DNA from: Ruminococcus callidus
GTDB taxonomy: Bacteria > Bacillota > Clostridia > Oscillospirales > Ruminococcaceae
DNA length: 64,000 bases
Assembly (NCBI RefSeq): GCF_020709055.1
Contig: NZ_JAJFCK010000004.1
Span: 1-64,000, forward strand
Reading direction: 5' to 3'
How positions within the stretch are numbered: position 1 is the stretch's first letter; each line of letters starts with the position of its first letter. Below are positions 17,009 through 25,984 of this stretch, in pieces. Both the position numbers and the translations under genes were made by a program. A model generated the notes under the pieces. The model was not told the DNA's origin and did not search any database. It was given only the letters and a program-made list of their open reading frames with translations.

Positions 17009-19405
17009 TTAGTCACGCAGGGTGACATCCTTGGCAGCCAGTGCTTTCAGCACACGCTTCATAGCGGCATCTGCCTGCTCATCGGTCAGTGTGCCCTCGT
17101 GAGAGCGCAGACGCAGGGAGAAGGACACACTCTTCTTGCCGTCGGCAATCTGGTCGCCCTTGTAAACGTCAAACAGTGTCACCTGCTCCAGCAGCTTTCC
17201 GGCTGCCTGCTGGATGGTTTCCTCCAGACTGCCAACCGGTACGGCATCATCGCAGAGCAGACTCAGGTCACGGGTAATTGCCGGGAACTTGGGCAGCGGC
17301 TGGTAGGTGATCTCCGGTTCTGCCAGAGCAGCCATCTCCTGTACCAGCAGCTTTGCCACATAGGTTCTCGCCCCAATGCCGTAGGTCTTCTGCACAGTGG
17401 GGTGCAGCTCGCCCAGATAGCCGATGGGATTCTCACCGCAGAAGATCACTGCGCTTCTGCCCGGATGGAGTGCGCAGCACTCTTCGAATACACCCTCTGC
17501 CTCGGCGGGACGCACATAGGTGCACTTCGGCAGACGCAGTTCTTTCAGCAGCGCATCCACCGCACCCTTCAGGGCAAAGAAATCTGCGCTGTCGCCGTAC
17601 ATGCCAATGGTCATACGGTTCGGCTCTTCCGGCAGAGTGTCCGGTCCGGTGGGCAGATACTCCTTGCCGATCTCATACAGGGAAACAGCAGCGTTCCGGT
17701 TCTTGTAGTTGGTTGCCAGAACGTCCAGCATGCAGGGCAGTGTGGTGGTGCGCATGATGCTGGTGTCCTCGCCCAGCGGGTTGGTGATGGTAATGGTCTT
17801 GCGCAGCTTACTGTCTGCCGGCAGACCAATGCGGTCGAAGCACTTGGGGGAAGTGAACGAATAGGTCAGCGTGCCGTAATAGCCCAATCCCACCATGGTC
17901 TGTTCTGCCTTGCGCAAGAACTGCTGCTGCGGTGTCAACTGTGCCTCTGCCACACCACGGATGACCGTGGACGGAATGTTATTGTAGCCGTAGATTCGTG
18001 CCACTTCCTCGGCAATGTCTGCCGGACGCTCCAGGTCGATGCGGAAGCTGGGCGAAATGCAGACATCGCCGTCCACATGAATTTCCAGCGACTCAAGTGT
18101 CTTAACCATCTCCTCACGGGAGATATCCGTGCCAAGGAACCCGTTGATCCAATCCGGATCGAAGGGAATCTGTGCCGGCTTTGCAGTGCGGTTGTCCACC
18201 TCAATGAACTCTGCCACCGGCTCGCCAGCGCCCAGCTGTTCTACCAGCTCCATGGCACGCTTCAGAGTGCGGGGGCATCCGTCCGGATCCAGCCCCTTTT
18301 CGTAACGTGCAGAAGCATCGGTGCGCATGCCCAGCTTCTTGGCAGTCCGGCGAACCTGTACCGGTTCGAAATAAGCGGACTCGAACACAACAGTGGCGGT
18401 GTCATCCATGATACCGCTGTACTCGCCGCCCATAACGCCGGCAACTGCAATCGGCTTTTCCGCATCGGCAATGATCAGCATTTCCGGAGAAAGCTGACGC
18501 TCCTGACCGTCCAGTGTGGTGATGGTCTCGCCGTTCTTGGCGTTGCGGACAACGATCTTGCCGTCCTTGACATAGCGCAGGTCAAAAGCGTGCATGGGCT
18601 GGCCGTATTCCAGCATGACATAGTTGGTGATGTCTACCAGATTGTTGATGGGACGCACGCCGCTGGCACGAAGCCGCTCCCGCATCCAGCGAGGCGACGG
18701 GCCGATCTTCACATTCTTTACCATGCCGGCAATATAACGGGGGCAGAGAGTGGGATTCTCCACAGCAACGGAAAGGGTGTCGCTGAGCTTCTCCGCAGAG
18801 CCGTGGAATTCCGGTGTTTTGATGTTCAGGGGCTTGCCGAAGGTCACGGCAGCCTCTCTCGCCAAACCGACCACAGACAGGCAGTCCGGACGGTTGGAGG
18901 TGATCTCAAATTCCACAGAGGTGTCGTTCAGACCGATTGCCTCGTGGATGTCCTGTCCCGGCTTGCAGTCCTCCTCGATGAGGAAGATGCCGTCCTCGAT
19001 GGCATAGGGGAAGTCGTGCTTGGTCAGACCCAGCTCGCCCAGAGAGCACAGCATGCCGTTGCTCTCCACGCCACGGAGCTTGCCCTTTTTAATGTGAACA
19101 CCGCCGGGCAGGTCAGCGCCGATCATTGCCACCGGCACCAGTGCGCCCTCGACAATGTTCTGTGCGCCGGTGACGATCTGGATGGGAGCGCCGCTGCCCA
19201 CGTCTACCTGACACACCTGCAAGTGGTCGGAGTTTTCATGGGGTGTGATGGACAGCAGCTTGCCGACGATGACATTCTTGACTTCCGCACCCTCTGTTTC
19301 ATAGGTTTCAACCTTGGAGCCGCTCATGGTCATACCGGCGCAGAAATCCTTTGCGGAAACGCCGCAGTCCACGTAGTCAGCCAGCCATTTCAACGATAAA
19401 TTCAT
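17009..19405 (-). CDS. pheT: Phenylalanyl-tRNA synthetase beta subunit
   Basis: A 798-aa subunit of the alpha2-beta2 enzyme that charges tRNA-Phe. In order: N-terminal segment MNLSLKWLADYVD, an EMAP-II-like tRNA-binding domain (about 40-150, VGKLLSITPHENSDHLQVCQ), the B3/B4 editing domain, B5, the pseudo-catalytic core, and the C-terminal ferredoxin-fold anticodon-binding domain (about 705-798, PLPKFPAITRDLSLL). Length matches bacterial PheT. The ATG at 19405 has AGGAGGAG upstream and is 17 nt after the pheS stop. Confidence 0.98.
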   Translation of the reverse strand: MNLSLKWLADYVDCGVSAKDFCAGMTMSGSKVETYETEGAEVKNVIVGKLLSITPHENSDHLQVCQVDVGSGAPIQIVTGAQNIVEGALVPVAMIGADLPGGVHIKKGKLRGVESNGMLCSLGELGLTKHDFPYAIEDGIFLIEEDCKPGQDIHEAIGLNDTSVEFEITSNRPDCLSVVGLAREAAVTFGKPLNIKTPEFHGSAEKLSDTLSVAVENPTLCPRYIAGMVKNVKIGPSPRWMRERLRASGVRPINNLVDITNYVMLEYGQPMHAFDLRYVKDGKIVVRNAKNGETITTLDGQERQLSPEMLIIADAEKPIAVAGVMGGEYSGIMDDTATVVFESAYFEPVQVRRTAKKLGMRTDASARYEKGLDPDGCPRTLKRAMELVEQLGAGEPVAEFIEVDNRTAKPAQIPFDPDWINGFLGTDISREEMVKTLESLEIHVDGDVCISPSFRIDLERPADIAEEVARIYGYNNIPSTVIRGVAEAQLTPQQQFLRKAEQTMVGLGYYGTLTYSFTSPKCFDRIGLPADSKLRKTITITNPLGEDTSIMRTTTLPCMLDVLATNYKNRNAAVSLYEIGKEYLPTGPDTLPEEPNRMTIGMYGDSADFFALKGAVDALLKELRLPKCTYVRPAEAEGVFEECCALHPGRSAVIFCGENPIGYLGELHPTVQKTYGIGARTYVAKLLVQEMAALAEPEITYQPLPKFPAITRDLSLLCDDAVPVGSLEETIQQAAGKLLEQVTLFDVYKGDQIADGKKSVSFSLRLRSHEGTLTDEQADAAMKRVLKALAAKDVTLRD

Positions 19406-19422
19406 CTGAAATTCTCCTCCTC

Positions 19423-20442
19423 TTAGAACTGTTCCAGGAACCGATAGTCATTCTCGTAGAGCAGACGCATGTCGCCGATGTTATAGCGGCGCATTGCGAT
19501 ACGCTCCAGACCCAGACCGAAGGCAAATCCGGAATAAACGCTGCTGTCAATGCCGCAGCCCTCCAGCACCTTGGGGTGCACCATGCCGGCACCCAGCAGT
19601 TCGATGTAGCCCTCGCCCTTGCACATGCGGCAGCCCTTGCCGTGGCACTGGAAGCACATCACGTCAACCTCTGCGCTGGGCTCTGTGAACGGGAAGTGGT
19701 GGGGACGGAGACGGATCTTGCAGTCATCGCCGTACAGGCGCTGCATCAGCAGTTCCAGGGTACCCTTGAGATCTGCCATGGTGATGCCCTTGTCTACCAC
19801 CAGTCCCTCGATCTGATGGAACAGCGGGGAGTGTGTCGCATCGACGGCATCCGAACGGTAAACCCGTCCCGGAGAGATCACACGGATGGGCGGCTTCTGG
19901 TTCTCCATGACGTGCACCTGTACCGAGGAGGTCTGGGTGCGGAGCAGAATGTTGTCAGTGATATAGAAGGTATCCTGTGTATCCCGTGCCGGATGGTCGG
20001 GCGGCAGGTTCAGTGCCTCAAAGTTATAGTAATCGTATTCAACCTCCGGGCCGTCTGCCACAGAAAAGCCCATGCCCAGAAAGATCTCCCGAATTTCGTT
20101 TTCCACGATGGTCAGCGGGTGCATGCTGCCCACCTTCTGCGCCTTGCCCGGCAGCGTGATGTCCACGGTTTCTGCCGCCAGCTTATGCGCCAGCGCAGCC
20201 TCCGCCAGACGCTGCTGTTTGTCTGCCAGCAGCTTTTCGATGTCCGAGCGCACCTGATTGGCGAGCTGCCCCATTGCCGGACGCTCCTCCGCCGAGAGCT
20301 TTCCCATTTGCTTCAGGATTGCCGTCAGCTCTCCTTTTTTTCCCAGATACTGCACACGCAGATTTTCCAGCAGTTTCGAATCCGCACAGTCAGCCAGCGC
20401 CTGCTTGGCAGCACTGCGGATTGCTTCCAGTTGTTCTTTCAT
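19423..20442 (-). CDS. pheS: Phenylalanyl-tRNA synthetase alpha subunit
   Basis: A 339-aa catalytic subunit, a class II synthetase. An N-terminal coiled coil (about 1-85) binds the tRNA. The catalytic core has the motif around [12 protein letters not shown] (about 205) and motif 3 GLGLERIAM (about 310). The ATG at 20442 has AAGGAAAG upstream; sequence further up is not conserved. It is the first gene of pheS-pheT-102-aa ORF, under a T-box leader that should switch transcription on when uncharged tRNA-Phe accumulates. Confidence 0.98.
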   Translation of the reverse strand: MKEQLEAIRSAAKQALADCADSKLLENLRVQYLGKKGELTAILKQMGKLSAEERPAMGQLANQVRSDIEKLLADKQQRLAEAALAHKLAAETVDITLPGKAQKVGSMHPLTIVENEIREIFLGMGFSVADGPEVEYDYYNFEALNLPPDHPARDTQDTFYITDNILLRTQTSSVQVHVMENQKPPIRVISPGRVYRSDAVDATHSPLFHQIEGLVVDKGITMADLKGTLELLMQRLYGDDCKIRLRPHHFPFTEPSAEVDVMCFQCHGKGCRMCKGEGYIELLGAGMVHPKVLEGCGIDSSVYSGFAFGLGLERIAMRRYNIGDMRLLYENDYRFLEQF

Positions 20443-20540
20443 ACCCAATTCTTTCCTTTCCGAAGCCGCCGGCACACGGCACAGCTTCTCTTTTTCCCGC
20501 ACGGGGACGTTCGAGCGTCAGCGCTCACGGCTCTAGGGAC

Positions 20541-20855
20541 AAAAAAAGGCCTGCCCTGAAAACAGGACAAGTCCGAACGCTTGCATAACCACCCATTTTC
20601 AAAGAGCCATCACTCTCCTGTTCTTTATGCGAACATCACATCTGAACCTACTTTGCCCTGCGTTTTCACACCGGCGGTTCTGCCCAGCCACTCAGAAGGG
20701 AACTTCAAGGCAGCGCTGCATCCGGATTCTCAGCCAATGCTCCGGTTCTCTGTCATGCAGCTCTCTGCCCCTACTCGCTTCGTCATTGTGTTTCTGCCGT
20801 AACCTGCTGAAAATTCGAAAGGAATCCGCCAAATCCGGCAAGTTCAAACGGTCTG
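20541..20855 (-). promoter_or_regulatory. T-box riboswitch (tRNA-Phe) upstream of pheS
   Basis: Read on the minus strand, the leader contains, in order: an AGTA motif (in GCGAGTAGG, about 20785), the distal stem I loop (AGAGAACCGG, TTGGCTGAGAATCCGG, about 20750-20715), a specifier region GAAGTTCCCTTCTGAGTGG whose TTC (about 20703-20701) would pair with the GAA anticodon of tRNA-Phe, and the T-box itself TGGGTGGTTATGC (20595-20583). A terminator follows: GACTTGTCCTG (20573-20563) with CAGGGCAGGCC (20558-20548) and seven T. Binding of uncharged tRNA should favour the antiterminator. The element order and downstream gene agree fully with the family. Confidence 0.9.
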
Positions 20856-20861
20856 ATATTT

Positions 20862-20890
20862 ATTATACCTTGTCTTTCAAAAAAAATCAA
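20862..20890 (-). promoter_or_regulatory. Promoter of the pheST T-box leader
   Basis: Minus strand TTGATT (20890-20885), 17 nt, TATAAT (20867-20862). It is back to back with the plus-strand promoter at 20911. Confidence 0.8.
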
Positions 20891-20910
20891 GAGGATTTTC
20901 AATTTTTTTC

Positions 20911-20939
20911 TTGAAATTTCCCCGGAGTTGTGCTAAAAT
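20911..20939 (+). promoter_or_regulatory. Promoter of the 169-aa membrane protein gene
   Basis: TTGAAA (20911-20916), 17 nt, TAAAAT (20934-20939). The leader to 21131 is about 185 nt; I see no known element in it. Confidence 0.65.
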
Positions 20940-21130
20940 AAGAAGTGGAGTGCAAAATTCACGGATATCGCATTGGGAAAGTGCAAAAAATATGGCAAAT
21001 TACCCAATTTCAAAAGGAACTTTTTTCACAAATTCCCCAAATTTTCAGAAAGCGCTCCAACCCTGCCGGAAAATTCGTGCACGAAGCTGCACCGGAAGCT
21101 GTCCGGCACGTCACGGAAGGAGTCATCAAC

Positions 21131-21640
21131 ATGGATAATTTCGCAGAGTACATGGTCAAGAAACGGCCGGATTCCTCTGACAACCTGAAAAAGATCGGCA
21201 TCATCGCTCTGGCAGCAATTCTTTGCATCGTCACCACCGTACTCGCCTTTCTCATCAAGATCCCCTTTATTCTCATCATCACCTGCGCACTGATCTACGG
21301 CGCTTACTTTCTGCTGAGCAATCTCTCGGTGGAATATGAGTACGCCGTCACCAACGGCGAGGTGGACGTGGACAAGATCATCGCACGGCGCAAGCGGGTG
21401 CACCTCATCACCGTTCAGACGGCAGATTTCGAGGCATTCGGCCCGCTGACGGACGACGTTCCCGACGACGATTCCCGCACGCTGGTGCTCTGTGCCGACA
21501 ACACCGGCGAGGGCGAGTACTACGCCGACCTCACCACCGAGGACTACGGTGAGACCCGCATCATCTTCACCCCGAACCAAGCGGTTTTGGAGGCGATTCA
21601 GGCAGCCCTGCCCCGCAAGCTGCGCAGGACGCAGCAGTAA
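21131..21640 (+). CDS. Uncharacterised membrane protein, possible PH-like fold
   Basis: A 169-aa protein with two adjacent hydrophobic helices (about residues 20-65) after a charged N-terminus, followed by a cytosolic domain of strands (VEYEYAVTNGEVDVDKIIARRKR, ADLTTEDYGETRIIFTPNQAV) that ends in a helix (VLEAIQAAL). The double-helix-then-beta layout resembles bacterial PH-domain proteins of the YdbS/YdbT kind and DUF6106-like proteins, but the match is by eye only. The ATG at 21131 has GAAGGAGT 8 nt upstream. The DUF1294 gene follows after 18 nt, so they are probably co-transcribed. Confidence 0.78.
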   Translation: MDNFAEYMVKKRPDSSDNLKKIGIIALAAILCIVTTVLAFLIKIPFILIITCALIYGAYFLLSNLSVEYEYAVTNGEVDVDKIIARRKRVHLITVQTADFEAFGPLTDDVPDDDSRTLVLCADNTGEGEYYADLTTEDYGETRIIFTPNQAVLEAIQAALPRKLRRTQQ

Positions 21641-21658
21641 CCCGGCGGAGGCAGTCAC

Positions 21659-21952
21659 ATGGCACCATGGATCTCCAATCTTCTAGCAGGCTATCTGCTT
21701 CTCATGTGTGTGATCGCATTCTGCGCCATGGGCATTGACAAACGGCGTTCCATTCGCCGTGCGTGGCGCATTCCGGAAAAGTGGCTGTTCCTCTGGGCGC
21801 TGCTGGGCGGCGGTGTCGGCGGTACGCTGGGCATGTTCGTCTTTCACCACAAGACACGGCACTGGTATTTCCGCTACGGCTTCCCGCTGATCGCAATTGC
21901 ACAGCTGGCACTGGCTGCATGGCTTTTCTCCAAGAGCCAGATCCTGCACTAA
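21659..21952 (+). CDS. DUF1294 family membrane protein
   Basis: A 97-aa protein with three hydrophobic helices. It matches the DUF1294 pattern: MGIDKRRSIRRAWRIPE, then LLGGGVGGTLGMFVFHHKTRHWYFRYGFP. Function is unknown; in some proteins this domain is fused to a cold-shock domain, which is absent here. The ATG at 21659 has GGAGG 7 nt upstream. A TCACAC/GTGTGA hairpin and a GTTCTGC/GCAGAAC hairpin follow (21968-22020) but lack a T run. Confidence 0.88.
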   Translation: MAPWISNLLAGYLLLMCVIAFCAMGIDKRRSIRRAWRIPEKWLFLWALLGGGVGGTLGMFVFHHKTRHWYFRYGFPLIAIAQLALAAWLFSKSQILH

Positions 21953-22079
21953 CTTTGCATATCATTCACACTGCCCTTGTGTGAGCTTCGTTTCGTTCTG
22001 CACCGCAGAACACACCCATTCACTTTCATATTTGACAGAATTTACTTCTGTCCTCTCTACCCATAGGAGGTATTTTTTC

Positions 22080-23489
22080 ATGGCATATTCCCTTCGCAAA
22101 CGATGGCTGAGCGTTCTCACGGCAGCTACCCTCTCCCTCTCCTGCTTTCCCATCGGTGCTGCATCCCTTTCGGCATCGGCAGCAGGCTCCGGTGCAGACG
22201 CACTGAACGGCCAGTGCAGCAGCACGAAGAAAGACGACTTCTCCAACTTGGCATTTCTGGCGCTGGAAGCGTACTCTTTCAGCTGTGCCGGCATTGAAAC
22301 CAATCTCTCAGACACCAACTGTTCCCTGCTGGATGCCGACGAATCCGGCAGCATCAGCATGGATGACTCCATGAAGTTCCTGCAATGGTCTTCCTACCTC
22401 GCTGCCAACAAGAGCCACGCTCCGGAGGCAGAGCAGTTCCTCCAGAAGTGGAATACTACCACCACAACAGAAGTTTCCGAGGAAACCACGGAGACCACGG
22501 AAAGCACCACAGTGACGGAAGAAACCACGACGGCAGCGGAAGAAACCACCACCAGTGAAGAAATAACGATGACCTCTGAAACCACGACTGAGGAAACCAC
22601 AACCACGGAAACTACAACAGAAGAGGTAACGACAACCACAACAGAGGCGCTCACAACGACGGCGGAAGCGACAACGGAGACAACCGCCGTTACCAGTGCA
22701 GCAGGAACCGCTACAGAAGCTGCAACTACTACTACAGAGAGCACGACCACACCGGAATCCGCCACCACCACCTCTGCTACCACAACCAGCAGGATGACCA
22801 CGGCAAAGACGACCACAACGCCTGTTGTCACCACCACCGAGGGCATTGGCGCATGGGCAAACAAAGACCTCTACCGGGGCATTGACGTATCCATGTACCA
22901 GCAGAATGTGGACTGGAAAGCGGTCAAGAATTCCGGCGTAGATTACGCCATCATCCGTGCGGGATATGGCAGATATGCCAGTCAGAAAGACCCCTACTTC
23001 GACCAGAACATGCGCAACGCCAAGGCTGCCGGACTCGCCTGCGGTGCCTACTGGTTCAGCTATGCCGACAGCGTCGCTGCTGCCAAGCAGGAGGCAGAGG
23101 TATTCCTTCAGGTCATCGACGGCTATCAGTTCGAATATCCACTGGTCTTTGACATCGAGGATCAGGTACATGTGAACATGACCAAGGAACAGGTTTCCGC
23201 CATCATCGAGGCATTCTGCCAGACTGTAGAGGCAAAGGGCTATTACGTTTCCGTTTACAGCTACGCCTCGTTCCTGAACACCAAAGTCTATCAGTCTGTG
23301 CTGGATCGGTACGATATCTGGGTGGCACATTTTAATACCAGCGCACCGGCATACTCTCTCTCCAGTTACGGCATGTGGCAGTATTCCTCCACTGGTTCAG
23401 TCCCGGGAATCGCCGGCGATGTGGATCTGGACTACGGCTATTACCGCTACCCCAACATCATGTCACAGGCACACCTGAACGGCTTCTAA
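22080..23489 (+). CDS. Secreted GH25 lysozyme with EF-hand (half-dockerin-like) segment and Thr/Glu-rich linker
   Basis: A 469-aa exported muramidase. A signal peptide (about 1-36) is followed by a short segment (about 50-123) with one calcium-loop motif, DADESGSISMDDSMKF, like a half dockerin. A linker of about 130 residues, almost all Thr, Glu, Ser and Ala, leads to the GH25 catalytic domain (about 258-469): YRGIDVSMYQ start, FDIEDQ with the catalytic acids (about 357), and MWQYSS near the end. GH25 enzymes cut the MurNAc-GlcNAc bond. The ATG at 22080 has AGGAGG upstream. Likely roles are wall remodelling or killing of other bacteria; docking to a cohesin partner is a guess. Confidence 0.93.
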   Translation: MAYSLRKRWLSVLTAATLSLSCFPIGAASLSASAAGSGADALNGQCSSTKKDDFSNLAFLALEAYSFSCAGIETNLSDTNCSLLDADESGSISMDDSMKFLQWSSYLAANKSHAPEAEQFLQKWNTTTTTEVSEETTETTESTTVTEETTTAAEETTTSEEITMTSETTTEETTTTETTTEEVTTTTTEALTTTAEATTETTAVTSAAGTATEAATTTTESTTTPESATTTSATTTSRMTTAKTTTTPVVTTTEGIGAWANKDLYRGIDVSMYQQNVDWKAVKNSGVDYAIIRAGYGRYASQKDPYFDQNMRNAKAAGLACGAYWFSYADSVAAAKQEAEVFLQVIDGYQFEYPLVFDIEDQVHVNMTKEQVSAIIEAFCQTVEAKGYYVSVYSYASFLNTKVYQSVLDRYDIWVAHFNTSAPAYSLSSYGMWQYSSTGSVPGIAGDVDLDYGYYRYPNIMSQAHLNGF

Positions 23490-23522
23490 CGGCAAACAGC
23501 CGGAACGCATTCTCATAACAAA

Positions 23523-23562
23523 ACGGGCAGCCATGGAGTTTCTTCCGCGGCTGCCCGTTTTT
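23523..23562 (+). terminator. Bidirectional terminator between lysozyme and Wzz-like genes
   Basis: ACGGGCAGCC (23523-23532) pairs with GGCTGCCCGT (23549-23558), followed by TTTTT on the plus strand; on the minus strand TTTTG follows, so it can also end the convergent gene. Confidence 0.9.
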
Positions 23563-23597
23563 CGGCATGTGTCTATTTCGGTATCAATTTCTCTTGG

Positions 23598-25094
23598 TTA
23601 TTCCTTGGTTTCCTCTTCCCCGGACTCTTCTGTTTCTACTGCGCATTCTTCTGCCGATTTCTGACGGTAAGAGAGCACAAATGCACGAATCACAGAGAAG
23701 CAGAGGTAGACAGCGAAGAGCAGAGCTTCTGCCACCAGCATCGGACGCATCATTGCGGAAATTGCTGTGGAGATCACGCTGGAAGTGCTGCCGCTTGCCG
23801 GAACCAGCACATTATAAGCGTTGGCATAGGAAACGGTTTCGAAGTAATCGTCTGCGGTCTTATTGACCAGTTCAATGGTGGAGTTGATCTTGTCGCTCAG
23901 TTCCTGAAGCTGCTGATCGGCACGTTCTTTTTCCGCATCGCTTGCGGTTGACTTGGACTTCAGCGCTTTCAGGCGCTCGTTGTAAGCGTTGATCTTCTGC
24001 TGCAGAGTAGAAACATTCTCCTGACAGGTGAGCTTCTGATCGATCAGCTTGTCATACGCCTCCGACGGCTGCGTCAGTGTGGTCGCCTGACTATCAGCGC
24101 CGGCGAGAATGACTGTGGAATCCTTCTTATAATTCTCGATGGACTCCGTCACCGATGCCAGCTGTTCCTTGGCAGCGTTCATGCTCCGTGTCAGTGTGTC
24201 GATACGGTACTGATAGTAGGTGGTAAGTTTGTCCTTGTCCTTGGTGATGTTCTTTCCGATGATGTAGGCAGTGAGGGAATCATAGTCCACATCCTGCAAA
24301 CTCTTAACGGCCTCCTGCAAGTCCGCAAAAGTGTAGCCCGTTTCTGTGGAGCGGAAGCGGGTGGTATCGTTCTGCGCCAGATTCCGCACATAGACTTCCA
24401 GCGAATCCAGCGACGAGTTCATCACATCGACTGCTTCCGGATAGTCATAGTTGCCGTAATCCACAGAAGTCAGCGCCGTTCCCAGTGCCTCATTATAGCC
24501 GTACTTGCCGACAAAATAGATCTTATAGTCGTTCAGCAGGGCGTTTAGCAGCTCTGCTGCCTGTGCACGGGTAAGCCCTGTTCCGGCATAGCTGAACTCC
24601 ACCTCAAACCGTGTGGGGTAGTAAGAGGTATCCATGATCTTCTGCGCAGCATCCATAGAATGATTGCTCTCGAAGATGCTCTGATAAGCGGTCAGCTTGT
24701 CAATGGTATCGCTGGGCACGACACCGGAAACGGTAATTCCGCTGCGCACCGAATCCACCAGATTGCTGCTCAGATCCAGATCGGTCAGTGCCTGCTGAAT
24801 GACGGTAGGCGATTTGATCTCGTTGGCGTTGAACTTGTTGCCGTTGGGATCCAGTCCGGACTCAATTCCGTCAAAGCTAAAGCCGACCATTGCCCGCAGC
24901 GGTACGGTGTGGGCGGTGGACAGCGCCAGCGAACCGCCGAAAATCAGAGCTGCGCCGACTACGGCAATCAAAACCCAAATCAGCAGGTATTTTTTCATCT
25001 GCCGGAAAATTTCCACAACAGGAATCATGATTTCCCCTTTTTCGGCTGCGTTTTCCGTTTGTGCTTTCTCATGTGTTGCTTTTTTTGTACTCAT
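23598..25094 (-). CDS. Wzz-like polysaccharide chain-length determinant / co-polymerase
   Basis: A 498-aa inner-membrane protein with the layout of polysaccharide co-polymerases: a cytosolic basic N-terminus, a first helix (about 37-60), a long extracytoplasmic region rich in coiled coil (for example SKSTASDAEKERADQQLQEL), a second helix (about 435-460) and an acidic cytosolic tail. Such proteins set the chain length of capsule or exopolysaccharide made by a Wzy polymerase. No kinase (CpsD/YwqD) partner follows. The ATG at 25094 has AAGGA close upstream. It is transcribed alone from a clear promoter. An alternative is a sensor or other function with the same topology. Confidence 0.75.
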   Translation of the reverse strand: MSTKKATHEKAQTENAAEKGEIMIPVVEIFRQMKKYLLIWVLIAVVGAALIFGGSLALSTAHTVPLRAMVGFSFDGIESGLDPNGNKFNANEIKSPTVIQQALTDLDLSSNLVDSVRSGITVSGVVPSDTIDKLTAYQSIFESNHSMDAAQKIMDTSYYPTRFEVEFSYAGTGLTRAQAAELLNALLNDYKIYFVGKYGYNEALGTALTSVDYGNYDYPEAVDVMNSSLDSLEVYVRNLAQNDTTRFRSTETGYTFADLQEAVKSLQDVDYDSLTAYIIGKNITKDKDKLTTYYQYRIDTLTRSMNAAKEQLASVTESIENYKKDSTVILAGADSQATTLTQPSEAYDKLIDQKLTCQENVSTLQQKINAYNERLKALKSKSTASDAEKERADQQLQELSDKINSTIELVNKTADDYFETVSYANAYNVLVPASGSTSSVISTAISAMMRPMLVAEALLFAVYLCFSVIRAFVLSYRQKSAEECAVETEESGEEETKE

Positions 25095-25173
25095 TTTTCC
25101 TTGGCACCTCATAAAATCAATGGTTTTTCAACTGCTTTCCCCCAGATTCCGCAAAAGAACCCAGATGTTTTTT

Positions 25174-25202
25174 ATTATAGCACATTTTCAGGGCATTGTA
25201 AA
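25174..25202 (-). promoter_or_regulatory. Promoter of the Wzz-like gene
   Basis: Minus strand TTTACA (25202-25197), 17 nt, TATAAT (25179-25174). Confidence 0.75.
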
Positions 25203-25255
25203 TAAGCGGTGCTGCTTTTTTTGTAAAAAAGCGTATTTTTCCGGATGAGAATTTA

Positions 25256-25418
25256 AGAGCTTGTGTTCATAGGAAATATATGCGGATTTTCGAGCAAATT
25301 TTTTTTGCAGACAAGGCAAAAATTTGCAGGCATACTTTCGTATGACAAGAATTTTTAACGCAGTATGCAACAAAATTTACCGAAAAGACGTAGATAGACG
25401 CCTATGAACACGAGCTCT
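25256..25418. repeat. 163-bp palindromic element, copy 1
   Basis: The ends are inverted repeats (AGAGCTTGTGTTCATAGG at 25256-25273 and CCTATGAACACGAGCTCT at 25401-25418, one mismatch). The arms remain complementary through most of the length down to a CATAC-TTTC-GTATG centre, so the whole element can fold into one long hairpin. It is about 95% identical to copy 2 (42935-43096) and related to copy 3 (59430-59592). It encodes nothing. It lies between divergent promoters, in the 25095-25502 gap. Confidence 0.9.
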
Positions 25419-25439
25419 GAAACCCGCATCCAAATGCAA

Positions 25440-25469
25440 TTGACACAGTGCCGTTTTCTATGCTATGAT
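25440..25469 (+). promoter_or_regulatory. Promoter of the GIY-YIG gene
   Basis: TTGACA (25440-25445), 18 nt, TATGAT (25464-25469). Confidence 0.75.
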
Positions 25470-25502
25470 GGTACTGGAAATTTGGAGGAAAGGACGGCTC
25501 GT

Positions 25503-25844
25503 ATGGCAGCGTATATCTATATTCTGGAGTGTCAGGACGGCTCTCTCTACACTGGCATCACCACAGACCCCGTCAAACGCATGCGCCAGCACTGCGGAAC
25601 GCTCGCCGGCGGCGCCAAGTACACGAGAAGCCATCCGCCACGGCAGCTCCGTGCCCTGTGGGAAACCGGCAGCTATCGGGATGCCGCACGGTTTGAGGCG
25701 TGCTGCAAACGGCTCTCCCGCAAGGAAAAGCTCCGGCTGCTGGAATCGCCGGCATGCTGGACGCAGCTTCTGCCAGCGCTCGCCGAACTGGAATTTACAC
25801 CAGTTCCCACATTTCCGCTGGAACTGCGCCCCGATTCCCCCTGA
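25503..25844 (+). CDS. GIY-YIG endonuclease-like protein (UPF0213/SLX1-like)
   Basis: A 113-aa protein. A GIY-YIG nuclease domain occupies residues 3-90: YIYILECQDGSLYTGITTDP holds the two tyrosine motifs, followed by RMRQH and GGAKYTRSHPP, as in the YhbQ/YazA family. A proline-rich tail follows. These stand-alone proteins are thought to act in DNA repair; their substrates are poorly known. The ATG at 25503 follows GGAGGAAAGGA. It starts 85 bp after palindromic copy 1 and ends at a strong terminator. Confidence 0.93.
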   Translation: MAAYIYILECQDGSLYTGITTDPVKRMRQHCGTLAGGAKYTRSHPPRQLRALWETGSYRDAARFEACCKRLSRKEKLRLLESPACWTQLLPALAELEFTPVPTFPLELRPDSP

Positions 25845-25873
25845 GAGCCTGTTCTTTTGCCGGCAGATACAGA

Positions 25874-25911
25874 AAAAAAGGCGGCTGCCTCGCCTTGCAG
25901 CCGCCTTTTTC
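25874..25911. terminator. Bidirectional terminator between GIY-YIG and hsp20 genes
   Basis: AGGCGGCTGC (25879-25888) and GCAGCCGCCT (25897-25906) form a perfect stem with T runs on both strands (TTTTTCT forward, TTTTTTTCT reverse). Confidence 0.93.
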
Positions 25912-25984
25912 TATTTGCAAAAATCATCAGCATTCGGGGGATGCGTTCGATTTGCTGCGTCTGCCGGTCAAGCCGGCATTCCGC

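Noticed and set aside
17099..19399. Long plus-strand frame across pheT
   Set aside because: It is the antisense shadow of an unmistakable pheT gene.
22450..22830. Low-complexity repeats that could look like a CRISPR or microsatellite
   Set aside because: These are ACC/ACA/GAA codons of the Thr/Glu linker in the lysozyme; no fixed repeat and spacer lengths.
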